Below are positions 1 through 6,742 of a stretch of DNA of 20,517 nucleotides, piece by piece. The stretch covers positions 1-20,517 of the forward strand of contig JBAXQC010000050.1 of assembly GCA_037131955.1 (NCBI GenBank). The letters are read 5' to 3'. The translations under genes were made by a program, and so were the position numbers. The first letter of the stretch is position 1, and the number at the start of each line of letters is the position of its first letter. This stretch comes from CAIMMJ01 sp037131955 (lineage in GTDB: Bacteria > Bacteroidota > Bacteroidia > UBA4408). Under the pieces are notes generated by a model. That model was not told the origin of the DNA and ran no database searches. It saw only the letters and a list, made by a program, of their open reading frames with translations.

Positions 1-486
1 GAAGAAGAAAGATTGAAACGTGAAAAAGAAGAACAAGATAAACTAGCTAAACAAAAATTAGCTGAAAAATTGGCTGCTAAAAAAATAGCTGAAGAAAAAG
101 CAAAAGCAGAAGCAGAAGAAAAAGCCAGAAAAGAAAAAGAAGAACAAGTTAGATTAGCACAGCTTAAGAAGGATGAAGAAGCAAAAGAACTGGCAAGAAA
201 AAAACAAGAAGACATGTTGGCTTTACAAAAAAAGATCAGAGAAACCTCCGACGAAGCTGGCAAAAAAAGATTAGAAGAATTGGCTAAACAAGAAGAATTG
301 TTTCGCGAAAAAGCCTCTAAATTTGCACCAATAATGGGCACATATACCAGCACAAACAACTTTATCAATGGCAAAAAAGTTTTTGGTTACATCAACTTTG
401 GAAATGGAGTAGGAAACCAAGACTTAACCAAAGAAGAATACGACGATTATTCTGCTAAATATAAAAAAGTAGAAGATAAAAAATAA
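1..486 (+). CDS. C-terminal part of a Lys/Glu-rich coiled-coil protein (5' end outside window)
   Basis: The frame is open to the left edge, so this is the 3' part of a longer gene. The first start-like codon, TTG at 13, is not a credible start because the same low-complexity sequence already runs in from base 1. About 100 residues are almost entirely Lys, Glu, Ala, Leu and Gln in a heptad-like pattern, which predicts a long charged helix or coiled coil. The last 50 or so residues are different: a short globular-looking segment with Gly, Asn, Tyr and Phe (FGYINFGNGVGN) and an acidic/Lys tail ending at a TAA. I do not recognise the family. Similar helices link domains in envelope proteins of Bacteroidota, and a much shorter one lies in the TPR-PD40-OmpA protein at 6743, but that is only an analogy. 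The gene is convergent with proS, 40 bases away. Confidence 0.7.
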   Translation, partial: EEERLKREKEEQDKLAKQKLAEKLAAKKIAEEKAKAEAEEKARKEKEEQVRLAQLKKDEEAKELARKKQEDMLALQKKIRETSDEAGKKRLEELAKQEELFREKASKFAPIMGTYTSTNNFINGKKVFGYINFGNGVGNQDLTKEEYDDYSAKYKKVEDKK

Positions 487-526
487 AAGAAATAGAATAA
501 GTTGTTTCTAAATTTATTATTAATTT

Positions 527-2002
527 TTAATAAGCCCTGGCGAATAAAACCCTTTGTTTAGAAGGCCTACCAGAGTATATACAAATACCGTCTTCTAATT
601 TATTATTCAACGGAATACATCTGATGGTTGCTTTTGTTTCTTCTTTTATTTTTAACTCAGTTTCTGTTGTACCGTCCCAATGAGCCAAAACAAAACCAGG
701 TTTACTGTCTAATGTATTTTTAAATTCTTGATAAGAGTCAACTTGGGTAATGTTTGAATCTCGGAAATCGAGTGCTTTTTGATAGATGTTATTTTGAATG
801 TTCTCTAAAAGATGTTCAATTTTAGCGTCCAAATCTACCAATGAAAGAGTTTCTTTTTCTTTGGTATCTCTTCGTGCAACCTCCACTGTATTATTCTCTA
901 AATCTCTTGCTCCTATTGCAATTCTGACCGGAACACCTTTAAGTTCGTATTCTGCAAATTTAAATCCAGGTCGTTGAGTATCTCTGTTGTCAAACTTTAC
1001 ACTAATATTCCTTTTTTCTAATTCTTTTTTTAGTTTTTTCACAACTTCAGAAATTTTATTTAATTCGTCCTCACTCTTATAAATAGGAACAATTACTACT
1101 TGAATTGGTGCCAATTTGGGAGGCAAAACTAAACCATCATTATCACTGTGTGCCATTATTAATGCACCAATTAAGCGGGTAGAAACACCCCAAGAAGTTG
1201 CCCAAACATAATCCAATTTCCCTTCTTTGTTGGCAAATTGGACATCAAATGCCTTTGCAAAATTTTGACCTAAAAAGTGAGAAGTTCCGGCCTGAAGGGC
1301 TTTTCCGTCTTGCATAAGCGCCTCAATACAATACGTTTCTATTGCACCAGCAAACCTTTCATTTTCGGTTTTCACACCTTTTATTACAGGCACAGCCATT
1401 GTATTTTGAGCAAATTCTTCGTAAACCTCCAACATTCTTTTTGTTTCTTCTTGGGCCTCCTGAGCAGTTGCATGTGCGGTATGTCCTTCTTGCCATAGGA
1501 ATTCTGCTGTACGTAAAAACAACCTTGTTCTCATTTCCCATCTCACTACATTTGCCCACTGGTTTATTAACAATGGCAAATCTCTATACGATTGTATCCA
1601 TCCTTTGTAGGTATTCCAAATAATTGTTTCTGATGTTGGTCGTATTATCAATTCCTCTTCCAACTTTGCATCTGGGTCAACAATTACACTTTTACCATCA
1701 TCGGAATTTTTTAATCTGTAGTGTGTAACAACTGCACACTCTTTAGCAAAACCATCAACATGTGAAGCTTCCTTAGAAAAAAAAGATTTTGGAATAAACA
1801 ATGGGAAGTAAGCATTCTGGTGTCCTGTTTCTTTAAACATTTTATCCAATACTTGTTGCATTTTTTCCCAAATGGCATATCCATAAGGTTTAATAACCAT
1901 ACATCCTCTTACTGCAGAATTCTCTGCTAAATCAGCCTTTACTACTAGGTCGTTGTACCACTGAGAATAATTTTCTTCTTTGCTTGTTAATACTTTAGCC
2001 AT
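527..2002 (-). CDS. proS: prolyl-tRNA synthetase, short archaeal/eukaryote-type (ProS type 3)
   Basis: Charges tRNA-Pro with proline in the cytoplasm. The 491-residue product has the class II core: RPTSETIIW at about 121-129, motif 2 with VRWE and the FLRTAEFLWQEGHTAH stretch at about 147-177, and motif 3 (SWGVSTRLIGALIMAHSD) at about 270-287. An anticodon-binding domain follows at about 300-395. There is no insertion (editing) domain between motifs 2 and 3, so this is the short archaeal-like form common in Bacteroidota and not the E. coli form. The protein ends FARAY; a C-terminal Tyr is typical of this subfamily. In the C-terminal region I see only two cysteines (RCIPL and GICIY), so a full four-Cys zinc site is unlikely. 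The ATG start gives the expected N-terminus. It is divergent from the lipoprotein gene at 2100, with a candidate promoter at 2068-2095. Confidence 0.97.
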   Translation of the reverse strand: MAKVLTSKEENYSQWYNDLVVKADLAENSAVRGCMVIKPYGYAIWEKMQQVLDKMFKETGHQNAYFPLFIPKSFFSKEASHVDGFAKECAVVTHYRLKNSDDGKSVIVDPDAKLEEELIIRPTSETIIWNTYKGWIQSYRDLPLLINQWANVVRWEMRTRLFLRTAEFLWQEGHTAHATAQEAQEETKRMLEVYEEFAQNTMAVPVIKGVKTENERFAGAIETYCIEALMQDGKALQAGTSHFLGQNFAKAFDVQFANKEGKLDYVWATSWGVSTRLIGALIMAHSDNDGLVLPPKLAPIQVVIVPIYKSEDELNKISEVVKKLKKELEKRNISVKFDNRDTQRPGFKFAEYELKGVPVRIAIGARDLENNTVEVARRDTKEKETLSLVDLDAKIEHLLENIQNNIYQKALDFRDSNITQVDSYQEFKNTLDSKPGFVLAHWDGTTETELKIKEETKATIRCIPLNNKLEDGICIYSGRPSKQRVLFARAY

Positions 2003-2067
2003 CTTTTTTTGGTTTGGTATGGATTTTGAGTTATTGAGTTATGTTCTTAAAAAGTGGCCAAAATTAA

Positions 2068-2095
2068 CAAAAATAGCCTCAGTAAAAAAAACAAA
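2068..2095 (-). promoter_or_regulatory. candidate Bacteroidota-type promoter for proS
   Basis: Read on the minus strand, TATTTTTG (plus 2075-2068) matches the TAnnTTTG -7 element of Bacteroidota. A TTTG (plus 2095-2092) lies 16 bases upstream as a possible -33 element; this spacing is at or slightly below the short end of the known range. Initiation would fall roughly 60 bases upstream of the proS ATG. The site lies almost against the ATG at 2100 of the divergent lipoprotein gene, so the two transcription units may interfere. Confidence 0.45.
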
Positions 2096-2099
2096 AACT

Positions 2100-3716
2100 A
2101 TGAATACTCAAACTAAAAATATTTATCCTATGAAACCAATTGTTTATTCCGCAATGTTTGTTTTTACGGTATTTTTAAGTGCTTGCTCTACAAGCAACTC
2201 TGCAAAAAAAAATACCGATGATGTGTATTACAACCCAAAAGAGGTATCTCAGGAAGTGTACAAAGAGAAATCCTCTCCTAGTTCAGCCACAACTGGAAGT
2301 CAAAATTCTTCAGAGAACAGCACTCAACAAAATTCTAAAAATAACTCTGGAGCTGCAAACAATAATTCTGGCCAAAGAAGTTCAGACAACAATTCTAACT
2401 TCGATACAGATGATTATTACGATTATTCCTATTCTTCAAGATTAAGAAGATTCCATAGTCCTAATGCAATTGTTGTTGGAGGTTATTATGACCCTTGGTA
2501 TACGAACATGTATTATTACGATTGCAATCCATATAATTTTGGAACTTCAATTTATACTACTTATTCATTTTTTTCACCAGGCTATACAACAATAATGTAT
2601 TCACGACCATTTGGATGGGGCTGTTCATTTGGTTACGGAACACGCTGGGGTTGGAATCCTTACGGAGGTTGGAACAACGGTTGGTACGGTTACGATCCAT
2701 TCTATGCTTGGAACAATCCATGGATGTGGAACTCGCCTTATTACAATGGATGGAACAACCCTTATGCTTGGAACAACGGCTGGGGATGCGGAGGATACTA
2801 CAACGGATTCAATCAAGGATTTGCTCAAGGATATTGGAACGGTTATAACCAAGGTTTGATGGGTTCAAACTATTTTAACAGTTACGACAGAAACAGCTAT
2901 TACTATGGACGCAGAAATAACGTTAGCACTTCGGGAAGATTTGATAATAGCGGCGGAAGAGTAGGCCAAGGCATTGGCGATACTTATATTAATGCAATGG
3001 CAAATGAAAGAGACAACGTAAAAAATATATCTACCATTAATCCGATAATGAAGGAATATATTTCAGCAAAAAACGATGCATTAAAACCAACTAATATTGA
3101 CAGGGCAAACACAATTAAAAACTCTAATGGCCTTGAAACAAAAGACCTAAAACCAATTGAAAATAAAAACTTTGACGCAAAAAATCCTGCAACAAAAGGT
3201 AGTGAAAATGTAAAAAATAGTTCAAACAATAATTTTGATTACAGAGCCAATCAGCCAGCAACTAATCCGAACAACGATGTAAAAAATTCGAATTTCGATA
3301 CAAAATCACCTTCTGATAACAAACCGAGTTGGGATGCAAAATCTCCATCAAAAAACAATTCTTTTGATACGAGAGTTCCAGAAAATAAAAACTTTGAAAA
3401 CAACAATGAAATAAGAAGAAACAAAGAATACAACAACTCTGGTAACAGCCAAAGCAACGATAGAAATTTTTCTTCACCACCAAGAGGTAGAGATGAAAGA
3501 TCAAACAATTCATTTGATACAAAACCAAGTAGAGACAACTATTTTAATGATTTTAAACAAGGTGGCAGAAACAATAGCACTGAACCATCAAGTAGGCCAA
3601 GAATGGAATCTCCAAGACAGTCTGCTCCAAGAATGGAAAGTCCAAGGCAATCTGCACCAAGAATGGAAAGCCCAAGACAATCTGCACCATCACAAAGAGG
3701 TGGAGGCAGAAGATAA
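2100..3716 (+). CDS. Tyr/Trp/Asn/Gly-rich lipoprotein, function unknown
   Basis: I do not recognise a characterised family. The N-terminus is a lipoprotein signal: a hydrophobic stretch ending in the lipobox LSAC followed by STSNS. Two starts fit, ATG 2100 (29 residues before the lipid Cys is completed) and ATG 2130 (19 residues); I take 2100 because an A-rich tract precedes it. After a Ser/Asn-rich linker comes a region at about 105-280 packed with Tyr, Trp, Gly and Asn (recurring YNGWNN, AWNN and GYGTRWGW patterns) with three Cys. The last 250 or so residues are Asn/Ser/Lys-rich, disordered-looking, with repeats of a F-D-T/A-K/R-x-P type and finally three copies of RMESPRQSAP before a Gly-Arg end. 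Location is probably outer membrane or surface. The barrel gene starts 32 bases downstream, suggesting co-expression. Function could be structural or adhesive, but this is inference. Confidence 0.8.
   Translation: MNTQTKNIYPMKPIVYSAMFVFTVFLSACSTSNSAKKNTDDVYYNPKEVSQEVYKEKSSPSSATTGSQNSSENSTQQNSKNNSGAANNNSGQRSSDNNSNFDTDDYYDYSYSSRLRRFHSPNAIVVGGYYDPWYTNMYYYDCNPYNFGTSIYTTYSFFSPGYTTIMYSRPFGWGCSFGYGTRWGWNPYGGWNNGWYGYDPFYAWNNPWMWNSPYYNGWNNPYAWNNGWGCGGYYNGFNQGFAQGYWNGYNQGLMGSNYFNSYDRNSYYYGRRNNVSTSGRFDNSGGRVGQGIGDTYINAMANERDNVKNISTINPIMKEYISAKNDALKPTNIDRANTIKNSNGLETKDLKPIENKNFDAKNPATKGSENVKNSSNNNFDYRANQPATNPNNDVKNSNFDTKSPSDNKPSWDAKSPSKNNSFDTRVPENKNFENNNEIRRNKEYNNSGNSQSNDRNFSSPPRGRDERSNNSFDTKPSRDNYFNDFKQGGRNNSTEPSSRPRMESPRQSAPRMESPRQSAPRMESPRQSAPSQRGGGRR
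3600..3689 (+). repeat. three tandem 30-bp in-frame repeats (RMESPRQSAP x3)
   Basis: Three adjacent 30-base units (3600-3629, 3630-3659, 3660-3689) encode the same decapeptide exactly three times. They differ only at synonymous sites (for example TCT/AGT/AGC for Ser and CAG/CAA for Gln). Conserved protein with drifted codons suggests that the peptide repeat is maintained and is not a very recent slippage product. Confidence 0.9.
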
Positions 3717-3748
3717 ATTTTTGAATGTTAAAAGCAATATCATAAAAC

Positions 3749-5188
3749 ATGAACAAATTATTTGCACTATTTTTCCTTCAACTTTTGGTAGTAAACTCTT
3801 TTGCACAATCGGAAAGTGATGTTATGAGATATAGCTTTGGTGCACCAATTGGCACTGCCAGAACAACAGGGATGGGAGGTGCATTTGGTGCGGTAGGCGC
3901 TGATTTGTTCTCTCCAGTTATAAATCCAGCCGGAATTGGAGTTTACAGAAAAAGTGAATTTGTTTTCTCTCCTGGATTATATATTCCAACTACAAATACT
4001 AGCTACTATGGAACCTCTAATACGGATGATAAATTTAAATTAAATGTGGCCAATTGGGGATTTGTTTTCAACTCTAAATTGGGGAAAGACGACAACCTAG
4101 AAGAATGGAAATCCGTTTCCTTAGCATATACATATAACAGGTTAAATGATTTTTCTCAACGAGTTTTTATCCAAGGTCAAACACAAAACAAATCAATCAT
4201 AGATGGATTTTTAGCAAGCTCTAATGGCCTATCACCCGAAAATCTTGATTTGTTTTCGGACTATTTAGCATTTGACACTTATTTAATTGATACATTTTAT
4301 GTTTTGGGTCCAAACAAATATATAGGTCAAGTTTACAACGACCCAAAAATAAAACAAACAAAGACAATTAATAGAAATGGTGCCCAAGGAGAATCTGCGT
4401 TTACTGTTTCTGGCAATTACGCAAACAAATGGTTTCTAGGTGCCTCCATTGGATTTAAAAGAGTAAATTTTTCCGAAACTACACAGTATTCTGAGAAAAT
4501 AATGGATACTATTCATTTACAAGAAATTATTTTTAATAATGAACTTAGAACAAACGGAGGAGGTTTTTTTGCCAAAGTGGGCGCTATTTTTGTTCCTGCA
4601 CCTTGGCTAAGATTAGGGCTTTCTATTCATTCTGGTTCACGTTTAAATTTATCCGATTCCTACAGCAGTAATATTACAGCAAAATATAACAATGGAAGTT
4701 TAACGTCGGAATCGCCGCAAGGAGGATTTGATTACACAATCAGAACTCCCGGAAAAATAAACGTAAGCATGGCCTTGTTAAGCTCAAAAATTGGAATGTT
4801 GAGCGCCGATTATGAGATTGCAGATTTTAGAAATTCTAGATTAATACCTAATTCAACTTTTTCAGACATTAATCAAAATATTTCAAATGTATTTGCACTC
4901 AATCAAACAATAAGGGTTGGAGCTGAAATAAGATTAACACCAAATTATCTAATTAGAATGGGGTATTCAAATTCTAGTTCACCATACAAGAACTTATCAA
5001 ATTCGCTTAGTTACAATAGATATACTGGTGGAATTGGCTACAGAGAAGATTGGTTCTTTGTTGATTTAGCATTTGCCTTAACCTCGTTTTCCGAAAATTA
5101 TTTCCTCTACAATCCTTCATTTGTGGATGCAGCAAATTTAAAAAACATCAATAAAAATTTTATTGCTTCAGTTGGATTCAGATTTTAA
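3749..5188 (+). CDS. outer-membrane beta-barrel, OmpP1/FadL/TodX-like
   Basis: Predicted outer-membrane barrel of the FadL-like group, whose characterised members pass long-chain fatty acids or other hydrophobic compounds. The 479-residue protein has a signal peptide of about 20 residues ending SFA-Q. Next comes the characteristic N-terminal block RTTGMGGAFGAVGADLFSP followed by NPAGIGVYR (about residues 31-60), where FadL-like proteins have their hatch and Asn-Pro-Ala signature. The remainder alternates polar and aromatic residues in strand-like segments. The chain ends in VGFRF, a C-terminal Phe as expected for BAM recognition. It starts 32 bases after the lipoprotein gene with no visible terminator, so the two are probably one operon. 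Many Bacteroidota genomes carry this family without a known substrate, so I do not name one. Confidence 0.8.
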   Translation: MNKLFALFFLQLLVVNSFAQSESDVMRYSFGAPIGTARTTGMGGAFGAVGADLFSPVINPAGIGVYRKSEFVFSPGLYIPTTNTSYYGTSNTDDKFKLNVANWGFVFNSKLGKDDNLEEWKSVSLAYTYNRLNDFSQRVFIQGQTQNKSIIDGFLASSNGLSPENLDLFSDYLAFDTYLIDTFYVLGPNKYIGQVYNDPKIKQTKTINRNGAQGESAFTVSGNYANKWFLGASIGFKRVNFSETTQYSEKIMDTIHLQEIIFNNELRTNGGGFFAKVGAIFVPAPWLRLGLSIHSGSRLNLSDSYSSNITAKYNNGSLTSESPQGGFDYTIRTPGKINVSMALLSSKIGMLSADYEIADFRNSRLIPNSTFSDINQNISNVFALNQTIRVGAEIRLTPNYLIRMGYSNSSSPYKNLSNSLSYNRYTGGIGYREDWFFVDLAFALTSFSENYFLYNPSFVDAANLKNINKNFIASVGFRF

Positions 5189-5238
5189 CAAAACACTAAA
5201 TTTCATTTTTTTTCTCAGTTAAAAAAATAAAACAAGAA

Positions 5239-5264
5239 TTGTAAGCCCTAATTTTATATTTTTG
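5239..5264 (+). promoter_or_regulatory. candidate promoter for the E2 acyltransferase gene
   Basis: TATTTTTG at 5257-5264 matches the TAnnTTTG -7 consensus and lies 19 bases before the ATG. TTG at 5239-5241 could be the -33 element, but the 15-base spacer is short. Initiation at about 5271 would give a very short leader. Confidence 0.45.
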
Positions 5265-5283
5265 CACTTTCTCAAAAAAAAAT

Positions 5284-6633
5284 ATGGCTCAGTTTGATTT
5301 GGTAATGCCTAAAATGGGTGAAAGTGTTGCAGAGGCAACGATAATAAAATGGAATAAAAATGTTGGCGATAAAATTGAAGCAGATGAAACTGTTTTAGAA
5401 ATTGCTACAGACAAAGTAGATTCTGAAGTTCCAGCACCCAAAGGTGGAATTTTGTTAAAAAAATTATTTAATGATGGCGATGTTGTACAAGTTGGTACAG
5501 TTATAGCTTTGCTAGGTGACTCAGCCGAAGATTCTGCAACATCCTCAAGCACAGCGGCAACAGTTATCCCTAGTAATACTGAAACTGTTGCAGAAACAAC
5601 AACCTCAAAAACAACCATTCAATCAAAAGATTCAAACAATTACAGCGATTCAACAAAATTTTACTCTCCTTTAGTTAAAAATATTGCCAAAGAAGAAGGT
5701 ATCACACTAGCAGAGCTCGATACCATTATTGGAAGTGGAAAAGAAGGGAGAGTTACTAAAGAAGACATTTTATCTTACATTCCAAGCAGAAAACAAAACA
5801 ACGTAACTGCAAATCAATACAGTGCGGTACCTGAAATGTCATCACCACAAGTAGAAGTTGTAGAAAAAACTGCCCCTACTGTTGCCGCTCCAGTTCAATC
5901 CAAACCTTCAATTTCATTAAATGCCGGCGATGAAATTATTGAAATGGATAGAATGAGAAAATTGATTGCTGACCACATGGTCAAATCTAAGCATACCTCA
6001 CCTCACGTTACCTCTTTTGTTGAGGCTGATGTTACAAGCATGGTCAATTGGCGAGACAGGGTAAAAAAAGAATTTGAAAAAAGAGAAAACGAAAAAATTA
6101 CATTCACTCCTCTTTTCATCGAAGCTATTACAAAAGCGATAAAAGATTTCCCACTTATAAATATTTCAGTAGACGGGACGAATATTATCAAGAAAAAAAA
6201 TATAAACATTGGCATGGCCACTGCATTACCTTCAGGCAACCTTATAGTGCCTGTAATTAAAAATGCTGACATGTTAAATCTGGTGGGTTTAACAAAATCT
6301 GTAAATGACCTTGCAAAAAAAGCAAGAGAAAACAAGTTAAACCCTGACGATATTTCTGGTGGAACATTTACAATCTCCAATGTTGGGTCTTTTGGAAATG
6401 TGATGGGAACACCGATAATAAACCAACCTCAAGTGGCTATTTTAGCGGTAGGGGCAATAAAAAAGAAACCAGCCGTGATTGAAACACCTCAGGGTGATTT
6501 GATTGGAATTAGGCACATGATGTTTCTCTCCATGTCTTATGACCATAGAGTTGTGGACGGTTCATTGGGCGGATCTTTCTTAAGGAGGGTAGCAGATTAT
6601 CTTGAAAATTTTGACATTAATCGAAGTTTTTAA
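5284..6633 (+). CDS. 2-oxoacid dehydrogenase complex E2, dihydrolipoamide acyltransferase
   Basis: Core acyltransferase of a 2-oxoacid dehydrogenase complex: it moves the acyl group from the E1-loaded lipoyl arm to CoA. Three domains are clear. The lipoyl domain spans residues 2-78, with the lipoylated lysine K44 in ATDKVDSEVPAP. A Ser/Thr/Ala-rich linker leads to the E1/E3-binding domain at about 126-166 (SPLVKNIAKEEGI to GRVTKEDILSYI). A second linker (VEKTAPTVAAPVQSKP) leads to the catalytic domain at about 214-449, with the active-site DHRVVDG (H421, D425). The 449-residue length fits a single-lipoyl E2. Sequence alone does not decide between the branched-chain, 2-oxoglutarate and pyruvate complexes; branched-chain or a broad-range complex is my best guess, so I leave the symbol empty. 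No E1 or E3 gene lies alongside, so the complex must be encoded at several loci. Confidence 0.93.
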   Translation: MAQFDLVMPKMGESVAEATIIKWNKNVGDKIEADETVLEIATDKVDSEVPAPKGGILLKKLFNDGDVVQVGTVIALLGDSAEDSATSSSTAATVIPSNTETVAETTTSKTTIQSKDSNNYSDSTKFYSPLVKNIAKEEGITLAELDTIIGSGKEGRVTKEDILSYIPSRKQNNVTANQYSAVPEMSSPQVEVVEKTAPTVAAPVQSKPSISLNAGDEIIEMDRMRKLIADHMVKSKHTSPHVTSFVEADVTSMVNWRDRVKKEFEKRENEKITFTPLFIEAITKAIKDFPLINISVDGTNIIKKKNINIGMATALPSGNLIVPVIKNADMLNLVGLTKSVNDLAKKARENKLNPDDISGGTFTISNVGSFGNVMGTPIINQPQVAILAVGAIKKKPAVIETPQGDLIGIRHMMFLSMSYDHRVVDGSLGGSFLRRVADYLENFDINRSF

Positions 6634-6669
6634 TGAATTTATTTTGAAAATAGCTTAAAATGGCTTTTT

Positions 6670-6704
6670 TTTGCACTGTAAAATAATTTGAACTAATAAA
6701 TTTG
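6670..6704 (+). promoter_or_regulatory. candidate promoter for the PorE-like gene
   Basis: TAAATTTG at 6697-6704 matches TAnnTTTG. TTTG at 6670-6673 lies 23 bases upstream, at the long end of the known spacing. Initiation at about 6711 would give a leader of about 32 bases before ATG 6743. This also argues against the TTG at 6716 being the start. Confidence 0.4.
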
Positions 6705-6742
6705 TAAACAACAATTTGAACATAAACCTGAACAACACAATT

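Noticed and set aside
13..15. TTG as start of the first gene
   Set aside because: The coding frame and its K/E composition continue to base 1 without a stop, so the gene simply begins outside the window.
1277..1623. Open frames on the plus strand inside proS
   Set aside because: They lie opposite a conserved synthetase, have no family features and no upstream signals; they are shadows.
2984..3538. Open frames on the minus strand (hydrophobic-looking) under the lipoprotein gene
   Set aside because: They arise from reading Asn/Lys/Ser-rich codons backwards, which gives Phe/Leu-rich sequence; no start context or homology signal.
5289..6380. Minus-strand open frames inside the E2 gene
   Set aside because: Antisense to conserved lipoyl and catalytic domains; composition follows from the sense strand.
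6646..6672. Possible hairpin after the E2 gene
   Set aside because: Only 3-4 base-pair segments with a bulge in AT-rich sequence; too weak to call a terminator.
6716..6742. TTG 6716 as start of the PorE-like protein
   Set aside because: It would put polar residues in front of a clean signal peptide that begins at ATG 6743, and it lies only about 12 bases after the candidate -7 element.
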